A stretch of 64,000 bases of DNA from Pelomonas caseinilytica (GCF_021353235.1 NZ_JAJTWT010000001.1:124001-188000), one strand, 5' to 3'. Positions 1-9,090 are shown, counted from the first letter of the stretch. The notes: generated from the sequence alone by a model not told the origin. Numbers and translations are program-made.

Positions 1-506
1 GCGTTGGGGAGCGACACCGCCGCGCCATCCAGCTTGCCCGACGGCCAGTCGTGAGCCTCGACGCAGTTGGCGCCAGCGACAAGAAGGTGGTCATGCTTCA
101 GTGCGACGGAGACCGGCTTGGTGCAGCCTGATGCAAGGCCGATGCTGCGGCCGACGTAGACGAAGTCGCCCAGGCGCACCAGTTGGGTCACCGTGTTCGA
201 CCCGTAGTTGGCAACCGCCCCGACCCCGTCGTGGAACTGCACCAGGCCGGCATTGCCGCCGGCACCACCAGCGCCGCCGGTGGCGAGTGAGGTCACGTAT
301 TGCAGCGAGGGCGCAGCGCCGGTGTCCAGCCGGAAGACGACGATGTTGTTGGAGGTCGCGTTGTTGGTGCTCGTCACCAGCAAGGTGGCGCGGCCCAGGC
401 CGTGATCGCGGTCGTCGTGCGCGGCGGCGAGGGAAGGGCCGGTGGCGAGTGCGGTGGCGAACAACGCGCCGACGACGGTGGAGACGAAAGACTTCTGCAT
501 GTCCAT
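1..506 (-). CDS. Secreted protein of unknown function, N-terminal part (cut by window start)
   Basis: The reading frame opens at an ATG preceded by GAGGA about 8 nt upstream and runs off the left edge without a stop. The first 30 or so residues form a clear Sec signal peptide (basic start, alanine-rich core, AAA-HD cleavage region). The mature part reads ATLLVTSTNN, IVVFRLDTGA, a glycine-rich GGAGGAGGNAG stretch, then VQFHDGVGAVANYGSNTV. That alternation of short strands is compatible with a YVTN/lactonase-like beta-propeller, but no diagnostic motif is visible. Function is not assigned. Plus-strand frames over the same bases are arginine-rich shadows. Confidence 0.72.
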   Translation of the reverse strand, partial: MDMQKSFVSTVVGALFATALATGPSLAAAHDDRDHGLGRATLLVTSTNNATSNNIVVFRLDTGAAPSLQYVTSLATGGAGGAGGNAGLVQFHDGVGAVANYGSNTVTQLVRLGDFVYVGRSIGLASGCTKPVSVALKHDHLLVAGANCVEAHDWPSGKLDGAAVSLPN

Positions 507-825
507 GAGAGTTCCTCGGTGAGCAATGGGCCAGGCCCGGTGGATGCGCGCGCTTTCGAGTCCTGTGGCCGAAGGCGCTGGGCTTGGTCTGCCGACGGGC
601 CTGGTCCTTACGAGGCGCGTCGCCCCCTGAACCGGTGACGCACGTCGATGTAAGGCGCCAGCACCTCTGGCGACCACGTGGGCGCCCGTTGGGACGAGCT
701 CGCAGGCGCGGGGCTTCCGCGCGGCCCGCGCAGGCCGCAGGTCCGGCCGCTACGGCCGCCTGCGCCTTTGCATGCCCCAGGGCCTGTTCCCACGACGGCA
801 GGGGTCGCCGTCGTGTGAACAGGCC
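507..825. other. Intergenic stretch without a recognised gene
   Basis: About 320 bp separate the truncated secreted gene from the anti-sigma gene. Short frames exist on both strands but have no ribosome binding site and look like GC-rich noise. The only clear structure is the long hairpin at its right end, listed separately. Confidence 0.6.
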
Positions 826-827
826 CT
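779..827 (-). terminator. Long perfect hairpin at the 3' end of the sigma/anti-sigma operon
   Basis: The arms AGGGCCTGTTC-c-CACGACGGC and GCCGTCGTG-t-GAACAGGCCCT pair over 20 bp with one C/T mismatch and a 7-nt loop. The structure overlaps the stop codon of the anti-sigma gene. No T-tract follows on the minus strand, so it may act as a 3'-end stabiliser or a weak terminator rather than a canonical intrinsic terminator. Confidence 0.6.
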
Positions 828-1041
828 AGTCGGGGAAGGCCTCGTCATCTGCGGTCTCGCTGTGCTTGCGCCAGGCTCGTGTCGCGCGGCGCATGAGGTT
901 CAGCTGAGAAACGAAGCGCTGGCAGGCGAAGCAGATCTTCACGTGGACTTGCAGCGCCAGGCGCTCCGCGGTCGGCAGTTCGTGGTCTTCGTCTTCGAGC
1001 AGCAGGCGCGCGGCCTCGCGACAGGTCAGGGTGTTCTTCAT
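826..1041 (-). CDS. Small zinc-finger anti-sigma factor (zf-HC2-like)
   Basis: This 71-residue protein carries the H-x3-C-x2-C motif (HVKICFAC, about residues 33-40) typical of zinc-containing anti-sigma factors of the zf-HC2 type. No transmembrane helix is visible, so it would be a soluble cytoplasmic anti-sigma factor. The chosen ATG overlaps the stop of the upstream ECF sigma gene by 4 nt (ATGA), which implies translational coupling and near-equal production of the pair. Its family role is to bind the sigma factor and release it on a redox or metal stress signal. The signal here is not evident from sequence. A longer in-frame upstream extension is rejected because it would lie deep inside the sigma gene. 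Confidence 0.85.
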   Translation of the reverse strand: MKNTLTCREAARLLLEDEDHELPTAERLALQVHVKICFACQRFVSQLNLMRRATRAWRKHSETADDEAFPD

Positions 1042-1604
1042 GAGGCGGCTGCCTCCGCCTTGTCGAACCAGCGCAGCTGCAGGCAATCCCGCAGCCTCAG
1101 GCGCGCACGATGCAGCAGCACCCACAGGTTGGCCGACGTGATGGCCAGCTCGCGGCAGATCTCATCGGACTCCAGTTCCAGCCACTCGCGCATCATGAAG
1201 ACGCGGGCCTGCGTGGGCGGCAAGTGCTCGCAGCAGAGCTGCAGCACCTCGAAGAACTGCTTCTGGCAACAGGCGGCGTCGGGGTCGCCCCAGTCGCGCG
1301 GCGCCTCGCGCCAGTGGCCATCGGCTTGAAACAGGTCGTCGAAGAGGTCTTCGCCGTCCTCGCCGACGAGCACGGTCGCCTCGCGGGTGTTGCGACGCAG
1401 CTGGTCCACGAGCTTGTGCTTCAGGATGCCGATGAGCCAGGTCTTGAGCTGGGACTGGCCGCTGAAGGACTGCGGGCGCTCCAGCGCGGCGAGCAGGCAT
1501 TCGGACACGGCGTCCTCGGCCCATGCATCGTTCCTCAACTGAGCCCGCGCAAACCTCATCAAGTGGGGGCGCAAGCCTTCGACCTGGCGCGCAAAGTCGG
1601 TCAT
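1038..1604 (-). CDS. ECF-family RNA polymerase sigma factor
   Basis: A 188-residue protein with the two ECF domains. Region 2 lies around residues 10-75 (DAWAEDAVSECLLAALE, then a KTWLIGILKHKLVDQLRR core/-10 recognition segment). Region 4 lies around residues 120-180 (LPPTQARVFMMREWLELESDEICRELAIT with a helix-turn-helix, then LLHRARLRLRDCL). It is followed by the overlapping zinc-finger anti-sigma gene, the arrangement of betaproteobacterial oxidative-stress ECF pairs. It would direct RNA polymerase to a small regulon, usually including its own promoter. No confident autoregulatory promoter could be picked in the 100 bp upstream. Confidence 0.92.
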   Translation of the reverse strand: MTDFARQVEGLRPHLMRFARAQLRNDAWAEDAVSECLLAALERPQSFSGQSQLKTWLIGILKHKLVDQLRRNTREATVLVGEDGEDLFDDLFQADGHWREAPRDWGDPDAACCQKQFFEVLQLCCEHLPPTQARVFMMREWLELESDEICRELAITSANLWVLLHRARLRLRDCLQLRWFDKAEAAAS

Positions 1605-1703
1605 GGTGTCCCATGGCAGTCGCGATGGCCCAGTTTACAAAGCGCCAGCTTGCCGGCAGCTTGCCCAGCGATCAAGCAGCAGCCGATGGCTGGCTCCAGG
1701 GGG

Positions 1704-2594
1704 TCACCCCGGCAGGCCCTCGTCCCAGCCGTGGTTCACCAGTGAGTCGATGACGGCCTGCTGGGCCGCACTGGTGGGCCGCTCGGCCTGGGTCAGCACG
1801 CTGACCTCCCGCACGATGGGCACGTCCGACATGGTCACATACGCCAGCCGGGCGGCCCGGGCGATGGAGATGGGCATGAAGGCCACGCCGAAATTGGCGC
1901 GCACCAGGGCCTGTATCCAGTCCTCGCGGGAGGACTGCTGCACCACCTCCAGCCGCACGCCGCGGTCGCGCAGCAGCCGCTCGATGTAGGTCGAGAACTC
2001 GCACATCACGCGCTCGCAATAGCGCTCGCGGTTGAGTTCGGCCATCTCCACGCTGGTGCGGCCGCTGAAGCGGTGGTCGTCGCCGATGGCCAGCACATAG
2101 TCTTCGCGGAACAGGGGCGTGGCGGCGAAGCGCTTGGGCATCTCGTAGGGCGAGCACATGATGCCCAGGTCGACGTCGCCCTGGTCCAGCGCATCGGTCA
2201 GCGCCTCCAGGTTGCCCTCCCGAAAGCTCAATTCCACCTCGGTGCGGCCCTCCTGGCTTTCGACAAAGCCCGGCAGGACCTGGTGGAAGTCGATGGTGCA
2301 CATGACGCCCACGCGCACCACCTTGCGCTGCATGCGCATGAGGCGCCGGGCCTCTTCTCGGGCGTGGTTGGCCGTCTCGTAGATGTGGCGGAAGTTGGGC
2401 AGCATGCCCAGGCCCAGTTCGGTGAGCTGCACCGAGTTCTTGGTGCGGTCGAACAGCCGCCCGCCGATCGCCTCCTCCAGCCGCTGTATGGCTTTGGTCA
2501 GCGCGGGCTGAGACACGAAGGACCGCTCCGATGCGCGCGTGAAGTTCAGCGTGTCGGCCACGGCCAGGAAATAGCGGATCTGGTAGAGCTCCAT
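1704..2594 (-). CDS. LysR-family transcriptional regulator
   Basis: A 296-residue protein. The N-terminal winged helix-turn-helix (MELYQIRYFLAVADTLNFTRASERSFVSQPALTKAI is the signature region, residues 1-36) is followed by the linker helix and a LysR substrate-binding domain (about 90-290). The start at MELYQ is preferred over a 9-residue longer version because LysR proteins normally begin within a few residues of this helix. It is divergent from the NDH-2 gene across about 140 bp, the usual geometry for a LysR protein acting on its neighbour. The inducer is unknown. Confidence 0.92.
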   Translation of the reverse strand: MELYQIRYFLAVADTLNFTRASERSFVSQPALTKAIQRLEEAIGGRLFDRTKNSVQLTELGLGMLPNFRHIYETANHAREEARRLMRMQRKVVRVGVMCTIDFHQVLPGFVESQEGRTEVELSFREGNLEALTDALDQGDVDLGIMCSPYEMPKRFAATPLFREDYVLAIGDDHRFSGRTSVEMAELNRERYCERVMCEFSTYIERLLRDRGVRLEVVQQSSREDWIQALVRANFGVAFMPISIARAARLAYVTMSDVPIVREVSVLTQAERPTSAAQQAVIDSLVNHGWDEGLPG

Positions 2595-2737
2595 GCGCAC
2601 CTGCGTCGCGGCCGGAGGCAAAACCTTTCAGTGAAAAAGCACGCCGCCGATAACCGCCGCCGATGGCGCGATGAATTGTTGCGATTTCCGCGTTGGAGGC
2701 CCGATTCCTAAGCTTCTCCCCATTGCCGAGAAGCCCA

Positions 2738-4057
2738 ATGAACACCTCCACCCCGCCCTCCACGCCGCCGCTGAAGACCATCGTGATCGCCGGCGGCGGC
2801 TTTGCCGGCACCACCCTGGCCCGCGCGCTGGAAGCGCCGCTGCCGCCGGGCTGGCAACTCGTGTTGCTGAGTGAGGAGAGCTACACCACCTTCAACCCCA
2901 TGCTGGCCGAGGTGGTGGGCGCGGCCGTGTTCCCCGAGCACGTCATCGCCCCCATCCGCGAGATGCTGGCGGTCACGCGCTTCATCATGGGCCGGCTGGA
3001 GCGGGTCGACCACGAGGCCAGGACGCTGAGCTGCTCCACGTTGGCCGGGCCGCTCGAGATGCGCTTCGACCACCTGGTGCTGGCCTTCGGCCAACGCGCC
3101 AACCTCGACATCATCCCGGGCCTGGCAGATCACGCGCTGCCGCTGAAGCTGGTGGGCGACGCGATGCACATCCGCAACCGGCTGCTGCAACGCCTGGCCC
3201 ACATCGAGCTGAGCGCCGACAAGGCGCAACGGCGCACGCTGGGTCACTTCGTCGTCATCGGCGGCGGCTTCTCCGGCGTGGAAGTGGCCGGTGCGGTCAT
3301 CGACTTCATCCGCAGCGCGCACCGCTGCTACCCCCGTGTGAAGGCTCGCGAGCTGCGCGTCACGCTGCTGCACGACGGCGAGCGCCTGCTGCCCGAGTTG
3401 CCTGCGGCCCTGGGCGCCGCCGCCGCGAAGTCCCTGGCCGAGCGCGGCGTGGACGTGCGCCTGGGTGCCCGCGCCGCCCGGGTGCACGCCGACGGCGTGG
3501 ACCTGGCCGACGGCACTCGCGTGGCCTCGGCCACCGTGGTCTGCACCATCGGTGCGCGCGCCAATCCGCTGGTGGAGCGCCTGGGCGTGCAGACGCTGCG
3601 AGGCCGCATCGTGACCGACCCCGATGGCCAGGTATCCGGGCGCCCCGGCCTGTGGGCCCTCGGCGACTGCGCCGCCACGCTCAATCTGGCGAGCGGCCAG
3701 CCGAGTCCGCCTACCGCGCAGTTCGCGGTGGCCCAGGCTCGGCAGCTGGCGCGCAACCTGCTGCGCCACATCGCGGGCGAATCCACCCGCCCCTTCCACC
3801 ATGTGTCGCGCGGAATGATGGCCACGACCGGCCACCACCGCGGCGTGGCCCAGGTCTTCGGCATCAAGCTCGCCGGGCTGCCGGCCTGGCTGCTGTGGCG
3901 CGCCTACTACCTGATGCGCATGCCCACCTTGGGCCGCAAGGTGCGCATCTGGGTGGAGTGGACCTGGAGCCTCTTCTTTCCCGCCGACGTCACCCACCTG
4001 CGCTTCACGCGCACGACGGACGTTGAAACGCCGCCGGCCCGACCCACGCAACCCTAG
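2738..4057 (+). CDS. Type II NADH dehydrogenase-like FAD oxidoreductase
   Basis: A 439-residue pyridine-nucleotide disulfide oxidoreductase-family flavoprotein without redox cysteines. The FAD-binding GGGFAG motif is at residues 19-24 and the NADH-binding VIGGGFSGVEVAG motif near residues 170-182. ALGDCA near residue 308 marks the second FAD contact. The C-terminal hydrophobic/amphipathic region (LAGLPAWLLWRAYYLMRMP) fits the membrane anchor of NDH-2, which passes electrons from NADH to quinone without proton pumping. The start at MNTSTPP is chosen over an upstream TTG. The gene is followed 12 nt later by bdhA with an AGGAG site, suggesting one transcript that oxidises 3-hydroxybutyrate and recycles NADH. 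Confidence 0.88.
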   Translation: MNTSTPPSTPPLKTIVIAGGGFAGTTLARALEAPLPPGWQLVLLSEESYTTFNPMLAEVVGAAVFPEHVIAPIREMLAVTRFIMGRLERVDHEARTLSCSTLAGPLEMRFDHLVLAFGQRANLDIIPGLADHALPLKLVGDAMHIRNRLLQRLAHIELSADKAQRRTLGHFVVIGGGFSGVEVAGAVIDFIRSAHRCYPRVKARELRVTLLHDGERLLPELPAALGAAAAKSLAERGVDVRLGARAARVHADGVDLADGTRVASATVVCTIGARANPLVERLGVQTLRGRIVTDPDGQVSGRPGLWALGDCAATLNLASGQPSPPTAQFAVAQARQLARNLLRHIAGESTRPFHHVSRGMMATTGHHRGVAQVFGIKLAGLPAWLLWRAYYLMRMPTLGRKVRIWVEWTWSLFFPADVTHLRFTRTTDVETPPARPTQP

Positions 4058-4069
4058 GAGCACCCCACC

Positions 4070-4852
4070 ATGTTCATCGGCAAGACCGCCCTCGTCACGG
4101 GCTCGACCTCAGGCATCGGCCTGGGCATCGCGCGCACGCTGGCCGCTCAGGGCGCCAACATCATCCTCAACGGCTTTGGCGACGCAGCCGCGATCGCACG
4201 GTTGCGCGACGAACTCGCCGAGCAATACGACGTGCAGGTGCGCTACGACGGCGCCGACATGAGCCGCCCGGAAGCCATCGAGGACATGATGGGCAAGGCC
4301 CTGTCCGAGTTCGGCTGCATCGACCTGCTCGTCAACAACGCCGGCATCCAGCACGTCGCGCCGGTGGACGAGTTCCCCGTCGACAAGTGGTACGCCATCC
4401 TGGCCATCAACCTGTCGGCGAGCTTCCACACCACGCGGCTGGCACTGCCGGCGATGAAGAAGAAGGGGTTCGGGCGCATCGTCAACATCGCCTCGGCCCA
4501 CGCGCTGGTGGCCAGCCCCTACAAGTCCGCCTACGTGACGGCCAAGCACGGCGTGGCCGGCTTCACCAAGACCGTGGCGCTGGAGGTGGCCGAAGGCGGC
4601 ATCACCGTCAACGCCGTCTGCCCCGGCTACGTGCTGACACCGCTGGTGGAACAGCAGATCCCCGACACCGCCAAGGCCCGCGGCATCACGCCCGACGAGG
4701 TGGTGCGCAACGTGCTGCTGGCGGCGCAGCCCACCAAGAAGTTCGTCACCGTGGAGCAGGTGGCGGCCCTCACCGCCTTCCTCTGCTCCGACGACGCCGC
4801 GTCCATCACCGGCGCCATCCTGCCCCTCGAAGGCGGCTGGACGGCGCAGTGA
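4070..4852 (+). CDS. bdhA: 3-hydroxybutyrate dehydrogenase
   Basis: A 260-residue short-chain dehydrogenase. It has TGSTSGIG (10-17) for NAD binding, NNAG (89-92), catalytic Ser142, Tyr155 and Lys159 in the SPYKSAYVTAKHG segment, and a C-terminal LEGGW. Length and the AHALVASPYKSAYV active-site sequence match bacterial D-3-hydroxybutyrate dehydrogenases, which convert 3-hydroxybutyrate to acetoacetate during turnover of polyhydroxybutyrate. The neighbouring NDH-2 and patatin genes, and a phasin at 16.1 kb, fit a PHB-storing organism. Confidence 0.93.
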   Translation: MFIGKTALVTGSTSGIGLGIARTLAAQGANIILNGFGDAAAIARLRDELAEQYDVQVRYDGADMSRPEAIEDMMGKALSEFGCIDLLVNNAGIQHVAPVDEFPVDKWYAILAINLSASFHTTRLALPAMKKKGFGRIVNIASAHALVASPYKSAYVTAKHGVAGFTKTVALEVAEGGITVNAVCPGYVLTPLVEQQIPDTAKARGITPDEVVRNVLLAAQPTKKFVTVEQVAALTAFLCSDDAASITGAILPLEGGWTAQ

Positions 4853-4946
4853 ACCCGGGCCCAGCCCACCCACGACGGAAAAGATGATGTAAGGCCACGG
4901 CCATCATCCACGACCCTTGCCTCACCGAACCCGAACGAGACAGCCG

Positions 4947-6077
4947 ATGAATACCACCGCCACCTCCGCTCGCAAAGCCCGCACTGCATCGCCCCCGGGC
5001 CTGCCCGGCCAGGTGGTGCTGGTGCTGCAAGGCGGCGGGGCGCTGGGCGCCTACCAGGTGGGCGTGTACGAGGCGCTGCACGACGCCGGCATCGAGCCCG
5101 ACTGGGTCATCGGCACGTCCATCGGTGCCATCAACGCGGCCCTGATCGCCGGCAACCCACCCGAGCGCCGCATGGACAGGCTCAACGCCTTCTGGCGGCA
5201 TGTGGAGCAGCCGGTCACCACCGCCGGCCCGCTGGACTGGCTGGGCATGGGCAACTGGGTGGCCAACATGACGACGGTGATGCGCGGCATCCCGGCCTTC
5301 TTCGAGCCCAGCATGGCGGCGCTTCGCGGCATGCGGGCCAACCTGGGCGTGGAATCCGCCGCCTACTACAGCACCGAGCCGCTGCGCGGGACACTGGCTG
5401 AACTCGTCGACTTCGAGAGCCTGCAAGACGGCCCCACGCGTCTGACCGTGGGCGCCGTCAACGCCTGCAGCGGTGCCATGCGCTACTTCGACAGCCAGTA
5501 CGAGCCCCTGTGCGTGGAGCACGTGATGGCCTCGGGCGCCCTGCCGCCGGCTTTCCCGGCGGTGCGCATCGAAGGCGAGCCGTACTGGGACGGGGGCCTG
5601 TACTCCAACACACCCATCGAGGCCGTGCTGGACGACCGGCGCCGCCGCGACTCGCTGATCTTCGCCGTCAACGTGTGGCACCAGACGGCGCCCGAGCCCG
5701 AGTCCATCTGGCAGGTGCTGGGCCGGCAAAAGGACATCCAGTACGCCAGCCGCGCCGACAGCCATATCGCGCGGCAGAAGCAGATCCACCGCCTGCGCCA
5801 CGTCATCCGCCAGCTCACGCAGCAGCTGCCGGCGAGCAAGCAGGCCGACCCGGCCATCAAGGAACTCGCCTCCTGGGGCTGCGGCACCACCATGCACGTG
5901 GCCCACCTGCTCGCCCCCCGCCTGGAGGGGGAAGACCACACCAAGGACATCGACTTCACGCCGGCCGGCGTCAAGGCGCGCCGCGAGGCCGGCTATGCCG
6001 ACACGCTGCGCATGATCGAACGCTCGCCCTGGCGCGAACCCACCGACCCCATTGAGGGTGTCGTCGAGCACGTATGA
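4947..6077 (+). CDS. Patatin-like phospholipase (DUF3734-type C-terminus)
   Basis: A 376-residue protein with a patatin domain: oxyanion-hole GGGALGAYQVG (about 29-39), nucleophile Ser58 in GTSIG, and catalytic Asp215 in DGG. The C-terminal 130 residues (RQKQIHRLRHVIRQL...DFTPAGVKARREAGYADTLRMI) resemble the DUF3734 extension found in betaproteobacterial patatins next to bdhA. Start MNTTATS is taken in place of a 10-residue longer frame. It probably hydrolyses acyl esters; the substrate is unknown. Its stop overlaps the next start by 4 nt (ATGA). Confidence 0.88.
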   Translation: MNTTATSARKARTASPPGLPGQVVLVLQGGGALGAYQVGVYEALHDAGIEPDWVIGTSIGAINAALIAGNPPERRMDRLNAFWRHVEQPVTTAGPLDWLGMGNWVANMTTVMRGIPAFFEPSMAALRGMRANLGVESAAYYSTEPLRGTLAELVDFESLQDGPTRLTVGAVNACSGAMRYFDSQYEPLCVEHVMASGALPPAFPAVRIEGEPYWDGGLYSNTPIEAVLDDRRRRDSLIFAVNVWHQTAPEPESIWQVLGRQKDIQYASRADSHIARQKQIHRLRHVIRQLTQQLPASKQADPAIKELASWGCGTTMHVAHLLAPRLEGEDHTKDIDFTPAGVKARREAGYADTLRMIERSPWREPTDPIEGVVEHV

Positions 6078-7051
6078 CGGCCGCCTGGTTCACCGCCCTG
6101 GTGTGTGTGGGCGCCATGGGCTACGCCATCCAGCGCGGCGGCACCTGCATGGTGGCCGCGGTGGAAGAGGTGCTCAACGCCAGACGTGCCCACCGCCTGG
6201 CCGCCATGCTGGAGGCTTCGCTGTGGGTCGCCGGTGGCCTGTCCCTGGCGCAGCTTTTCCATCTGGCGGGCAGCATGCCGCCCGGCTTCGCGGCAAGCGC
6301 ATGGTCGGTGGTGGGCGGAGCCTTGCTGGGCCTGGGTGCCTGGGTCAACCAGGCCTGTGTGTTCGGTGCCATCGCCCGTCTGGGCTCGGGCGACTGGGCC
6401 TACATCGCCACGCCCATCGGCTTCTATGCCGGCTGCCTCAGCGCGCAGGCCCTGTTCGCCCGGCCGGCTGCGATGGCATTGGCCCACGCCTCGCCAGTGG
6501 AAGGTAGCGCCGCCCTGCTGGCGCCGCTGTTCGTGGCCTACGCCTGCTGGCGGCTGTGGCCGGCGCTCGCACTCCTGCGGCAGCCAGGCCGGCTGCAGGT
6601 CCTGGCGCAGAAAGTCTGGTCGCCCCATGCGGCGACCATCGTCATCGGCGCCACCTTCGTCATCACGCTGTTGTCCGCCGGCCCCTGGGCCTACACCGAT
6701 GTGCTGGCCAACCTGGCAAGGGCGCAGGACCGGCCGGGATGGCTGCCACTCTTCCTTCTGGCGACGCTGTACCTTGGGGCTCTGCTCGGCGGTCTCACCG
6801 CCGGACGTTGGCGCTCGACACGGCCCGCGTCCGCAAAACTGCTGCGTTGCCTCGGGGGTGGCGTATTGATGGCCTGGGGCAGCCTGCTGATCCCCGGCTC
6901 CAACGACGGCCTCATCCTCATCGGCATTCCCACCTTGCGTCCCTATGCATGGTTGGCCTTCGTGAGCATGTTCCTCGTCATCGCCTTGGCCATGGTCATG
7001 GCGGGCGTCAGGCCGCGGTCACGCCGCCGGCCGGCTCCTGCAGGGCCGTGA
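6074..7051 (+). CDS. YeeE/YedE-family sulfur-compound transporter
   Basis: A polytopic membrane protein of 325 residues with two related halves. The signature segments are QRGGTCMVAAVEE (19-31) and NQACVFGAIARLGSGDW, plus LIPGSNDGLILIGIP near residue 275. The conserved cysteines of this family carry thiosulfate or related sulfur compounds through the membrane in TsuA. Here Cys25 and the Cys of NQACVFG are present. It is translationally coupled to the patatin gene (ATGA). Its 3' end overlaps the convergent histidine kinase gene by 44 bp. Confidence 0.82.
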   Translation: MTAAWFTALVCVGAMGYAIQRGGTCMVAAVEEVLNARRAHRLAAMLEASLWVAGGLSLAQLFHLAGSMPPGFAASAWSVVGGALLGLGAWVNQACVFGAIARLGSGDWAYIATPIGFYAGCLSAQALFARPAAMALAHASPVEGSAALLAPLFVAYACWRLWPALALLRQPGRLQVLAQKVWSPHAATIVIGATFVITLLSAGPWAYTDVLANLARAQDRPGWLPLFLLATLYLGALLGGLTAGRWRSTRPASAKLLRCLGGGVLMAWGSLLIPGSNDGLILIGIPTLRPYAWLAFVSMFLVIALAMVMAGVRPRSRRRPAPAGP

Positions 7052-9023
7052 GCAGCCGGGCCGACTCGTAGGGCTTGCGCAGCACCGTGAAACCCTGCGC
7101 GCGGGCATCCGCTGCCGCCGAGCTGTAGCCCGTGGCCAGCACGATGCGCAGCGACGGCAGGCGCTGGCGGGCCAGCTGCGCCAGGCCCAGGCCGTCCATG
7201 CCGCCCGGCATGACGATGTCGGACACCAGCATGTCGGGGCGCAGGCCGCCGTCGAGCAGGGCCACGGCCTGAGCCGCGCTGGCCGCCGTGCGCGCCGCGA
7301 GGCCGGCCTGCTGCAGCAGGGCCGAAGTGGCCTCCAGCACGTCCGGGTTGTCGTCCACCAGCAGCACCACGCTGCCCGGCGAGGGCGCCGTGGCGGCCGA
7401 CGGCTCGTCGGGCCCGGACTCGGTGGCGACGGCATGGCGGGGGAAGCTCATGCGCACCGTCGTCCCGCGGCCCACCAGGCTGTCGATGACGATCTCGCCG
7501 CCGCTGCCGCGCACGAAGGCATAGACCTGGGACAGCCCCAGCCCGCTGCCCTTGCCCGGCTCCTTGGTGGTGAAGAAAGGCTCGAACACCCGTTCGAGGG
7601 TCGCCGCCGGGATGCCCTGGCCTTCATCCTGGATTTCCACGCACACCTGCTCGCCCCGGACGCCCTCGGCCGCCTGGTTGGCGACGCGCACCGTCACGCG
7701 CCCGCCGGGCGGCGTGGCGTCGCGGGCATTGGTGAGCAGGTTGGCCAGGGCGATGTCGAGTTCGGTCGGGTCGACAAACACCGGCCAGGCGGCGGCGGGC
7801 AGGTCCAGCCGCACCTCCAGCCGGTCTCCCAGTACGGGCTTGAAGCCTTCCAGGAAGGCCGGCAGGCTGCGCTGCAGCCAGACGGTGCGCGACTGCAGCT
7901 GGCGGCGGCCGGAGAACAGCAGCAGCTGGCGCGTCAGGTTCTCGGCCTTGCGGACGTTGCGCTGGATGACGGCCACGTCCGCCTCGACGACGTCGCCCAC
8001 ACGGCGGCGCATCAGCTCGGCGCGGATGCCCACGACCTGCATGAAGTTGTTGATGTCGTGGGCCAGGCCCGCCGCCAGCTGGCCCACGGCCTCGAGCTTC
8101 TGCGACTGCACCAGCATGCGCTCGGCCCGCTCGCGGTGCTGGATCTCGGCCTGCAGGGCGTCGGTGCGTTCGCTCAGCTCGACGACGGCGGTGCTCAGGC
8201 GCGACTGCAGCTCGCGGATGTGCGAGGCCAGCAGCACCAGCACGATGGCGCTGGCCAGCAGCCCCTCGGCCCGCGCGCCGTACCAGGCCACCGTGTAGCG
8301 ACCGCCGCTGTAGGTGCTCAGCCAGATGCCCGCCGTCTCCGACACCAGCACCAGCATCAGCCACACGTACAGGGCCCGCCAGGTCAGGCCGTGCCGATAG
8401 ATCAGGGCCAGGGTGACACCCGACACGACGGCACCCGCGTAGGCACCCGCCGAACTGAGCAGGCTGAACTGCGGGCCGAGCGGCCCGGGCACCAGAGACG
8501 GCACCTCCGCGGCCGCCAACGCCGCCAGCAGGCTGACCGCCGCCACGCCCACCGCCATCAGGGCCGGCGGCGCCTCGCGCCTGGCGGCCCCTGCCGCCGC
8601 CGATCCGGGCACGCGGATCTCGCAGCACACCGCCCAGAGGATGAAGGCGGGGAAGCCGGTGCGCCAGGCGATGAACAGCCAGCTCGCGACGTTGCCGTTG
8701 CCCAGGATCGACTCCTCCTGGAGAAGCGCGCCCGGGAAGGTCAGCACGTGCAGCACTGCCATGAGCCCCGCGTAGAGGTAGGCCGCCGCCACGACGCGCA
8801 AGGGCCGCGACGGCCGCTGCGAGGACAGCAGCAGCCAGAAGGTGGCCAGGTCGATCATGGCGGCGCTGGCACCGTAGATGCCCGCGATGTGGGGCATGGA
8901 CTCCAGGCGCCGCGAGGCCACCGGCAGGGCCAGCAGCACCGACAGGCCGACACCCAGGCACAGCAGCGCCACGGTGCGCCGCTGACGTGCCGTGGCCTCC
9001 TGGTGGGCGACGTCGAAGATCAT
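7008..9023 (-). CDS. Membrane hybrid histidine kinase with C-terminal receiver
   Basis: A 671-residue protein. The N-terminal 240 residues hold about seven hydrophobic helices of MASE-like character, followed by a coiled coil (ELQSRLSTAVVELSERTDALQAEI region). The dimerisation/phosphoacceptor helix has His322 in LAAGLAHDINN. The ATPase domain shows an N box (LANLLTNARDA) and G boxes (DEGQGIP, GSGLGLSQVYAF). A receiver follows with phospho-acceptor Asp602 in SDIVMPGG and Lys in RKPYES. No separate output regulator lies next to it, so the phosphorelay partner is elsewhere. The 3' end overlaps the convergent YeeE gene. Confidence 0.9.
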   Translation of the reverse strand: MIFDVAHQEATARQRRTVALLCLGVGLSVLLALPVASRRLESMPHIAGIYGASAAMIDLATFWLLLSSQRPSRPLRVVAAAYLYAGLMAVLHVLTFPGALLQEESILGNGNVASWLFIAWRTGFPAFILWAVCCEIRVPGSAAAGAARREAPPALMAVGVAAVSLLAALAAAEVPSLVPGPLGPQFSLLSSAGAYAGAVVSGVTLALIYRHGLTWRALYVWLMLVLVSETAGIWLSTYSGGRYTVAWYGARAEGLLASAIVLVLLASHIRELQSRLSTAVVELSERTDALQAEIQHRERAERMLVQSQKLEAVGQLAAGLAHDINNFMQVVGIRAELMRRRVGDVVEADVAVIQRNVRKAENLTRQLLLFSGRRQLQSRTVWLQRSLPAFLEGFKPVLGDRLEVRLDLPAAAWPVFVDPTELDIALANLLTNARDATPPGGRVTVRVANQAAEGVRGEQVCVEIQDEGQGIPAATLERVFEPFFTTKEPGKGSGLGLSQVYAFVRGSGGEIVIDSLVGRGTTVRMSFPRHAVATESGPDEPSAATAPSPGSVVLLVDDNPDVLEATSALLQQAGLAARTAASAAQAVALLDGGLRPDMLVSDIVMPGGMDGLGLAQLARQRLPSLRIVLATGYSSAAADARAQGFTVLRKPYESARLLTALQEPAGGVTAA

Positions 9024-9090
9024 GTCTTGCCTCTCGGGGCGTGTGGCTCGGTCAGTCCGATTGTGCGGTCAGCGGCGAGTGCTGAAACGG

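Noticed and set aside
608-793. 61-residue minus-strand frame in the 507-825 gap
   Set aside because: No ribosome binding site, Arg/Gly/Pro-rich composition and no recognisable motif.
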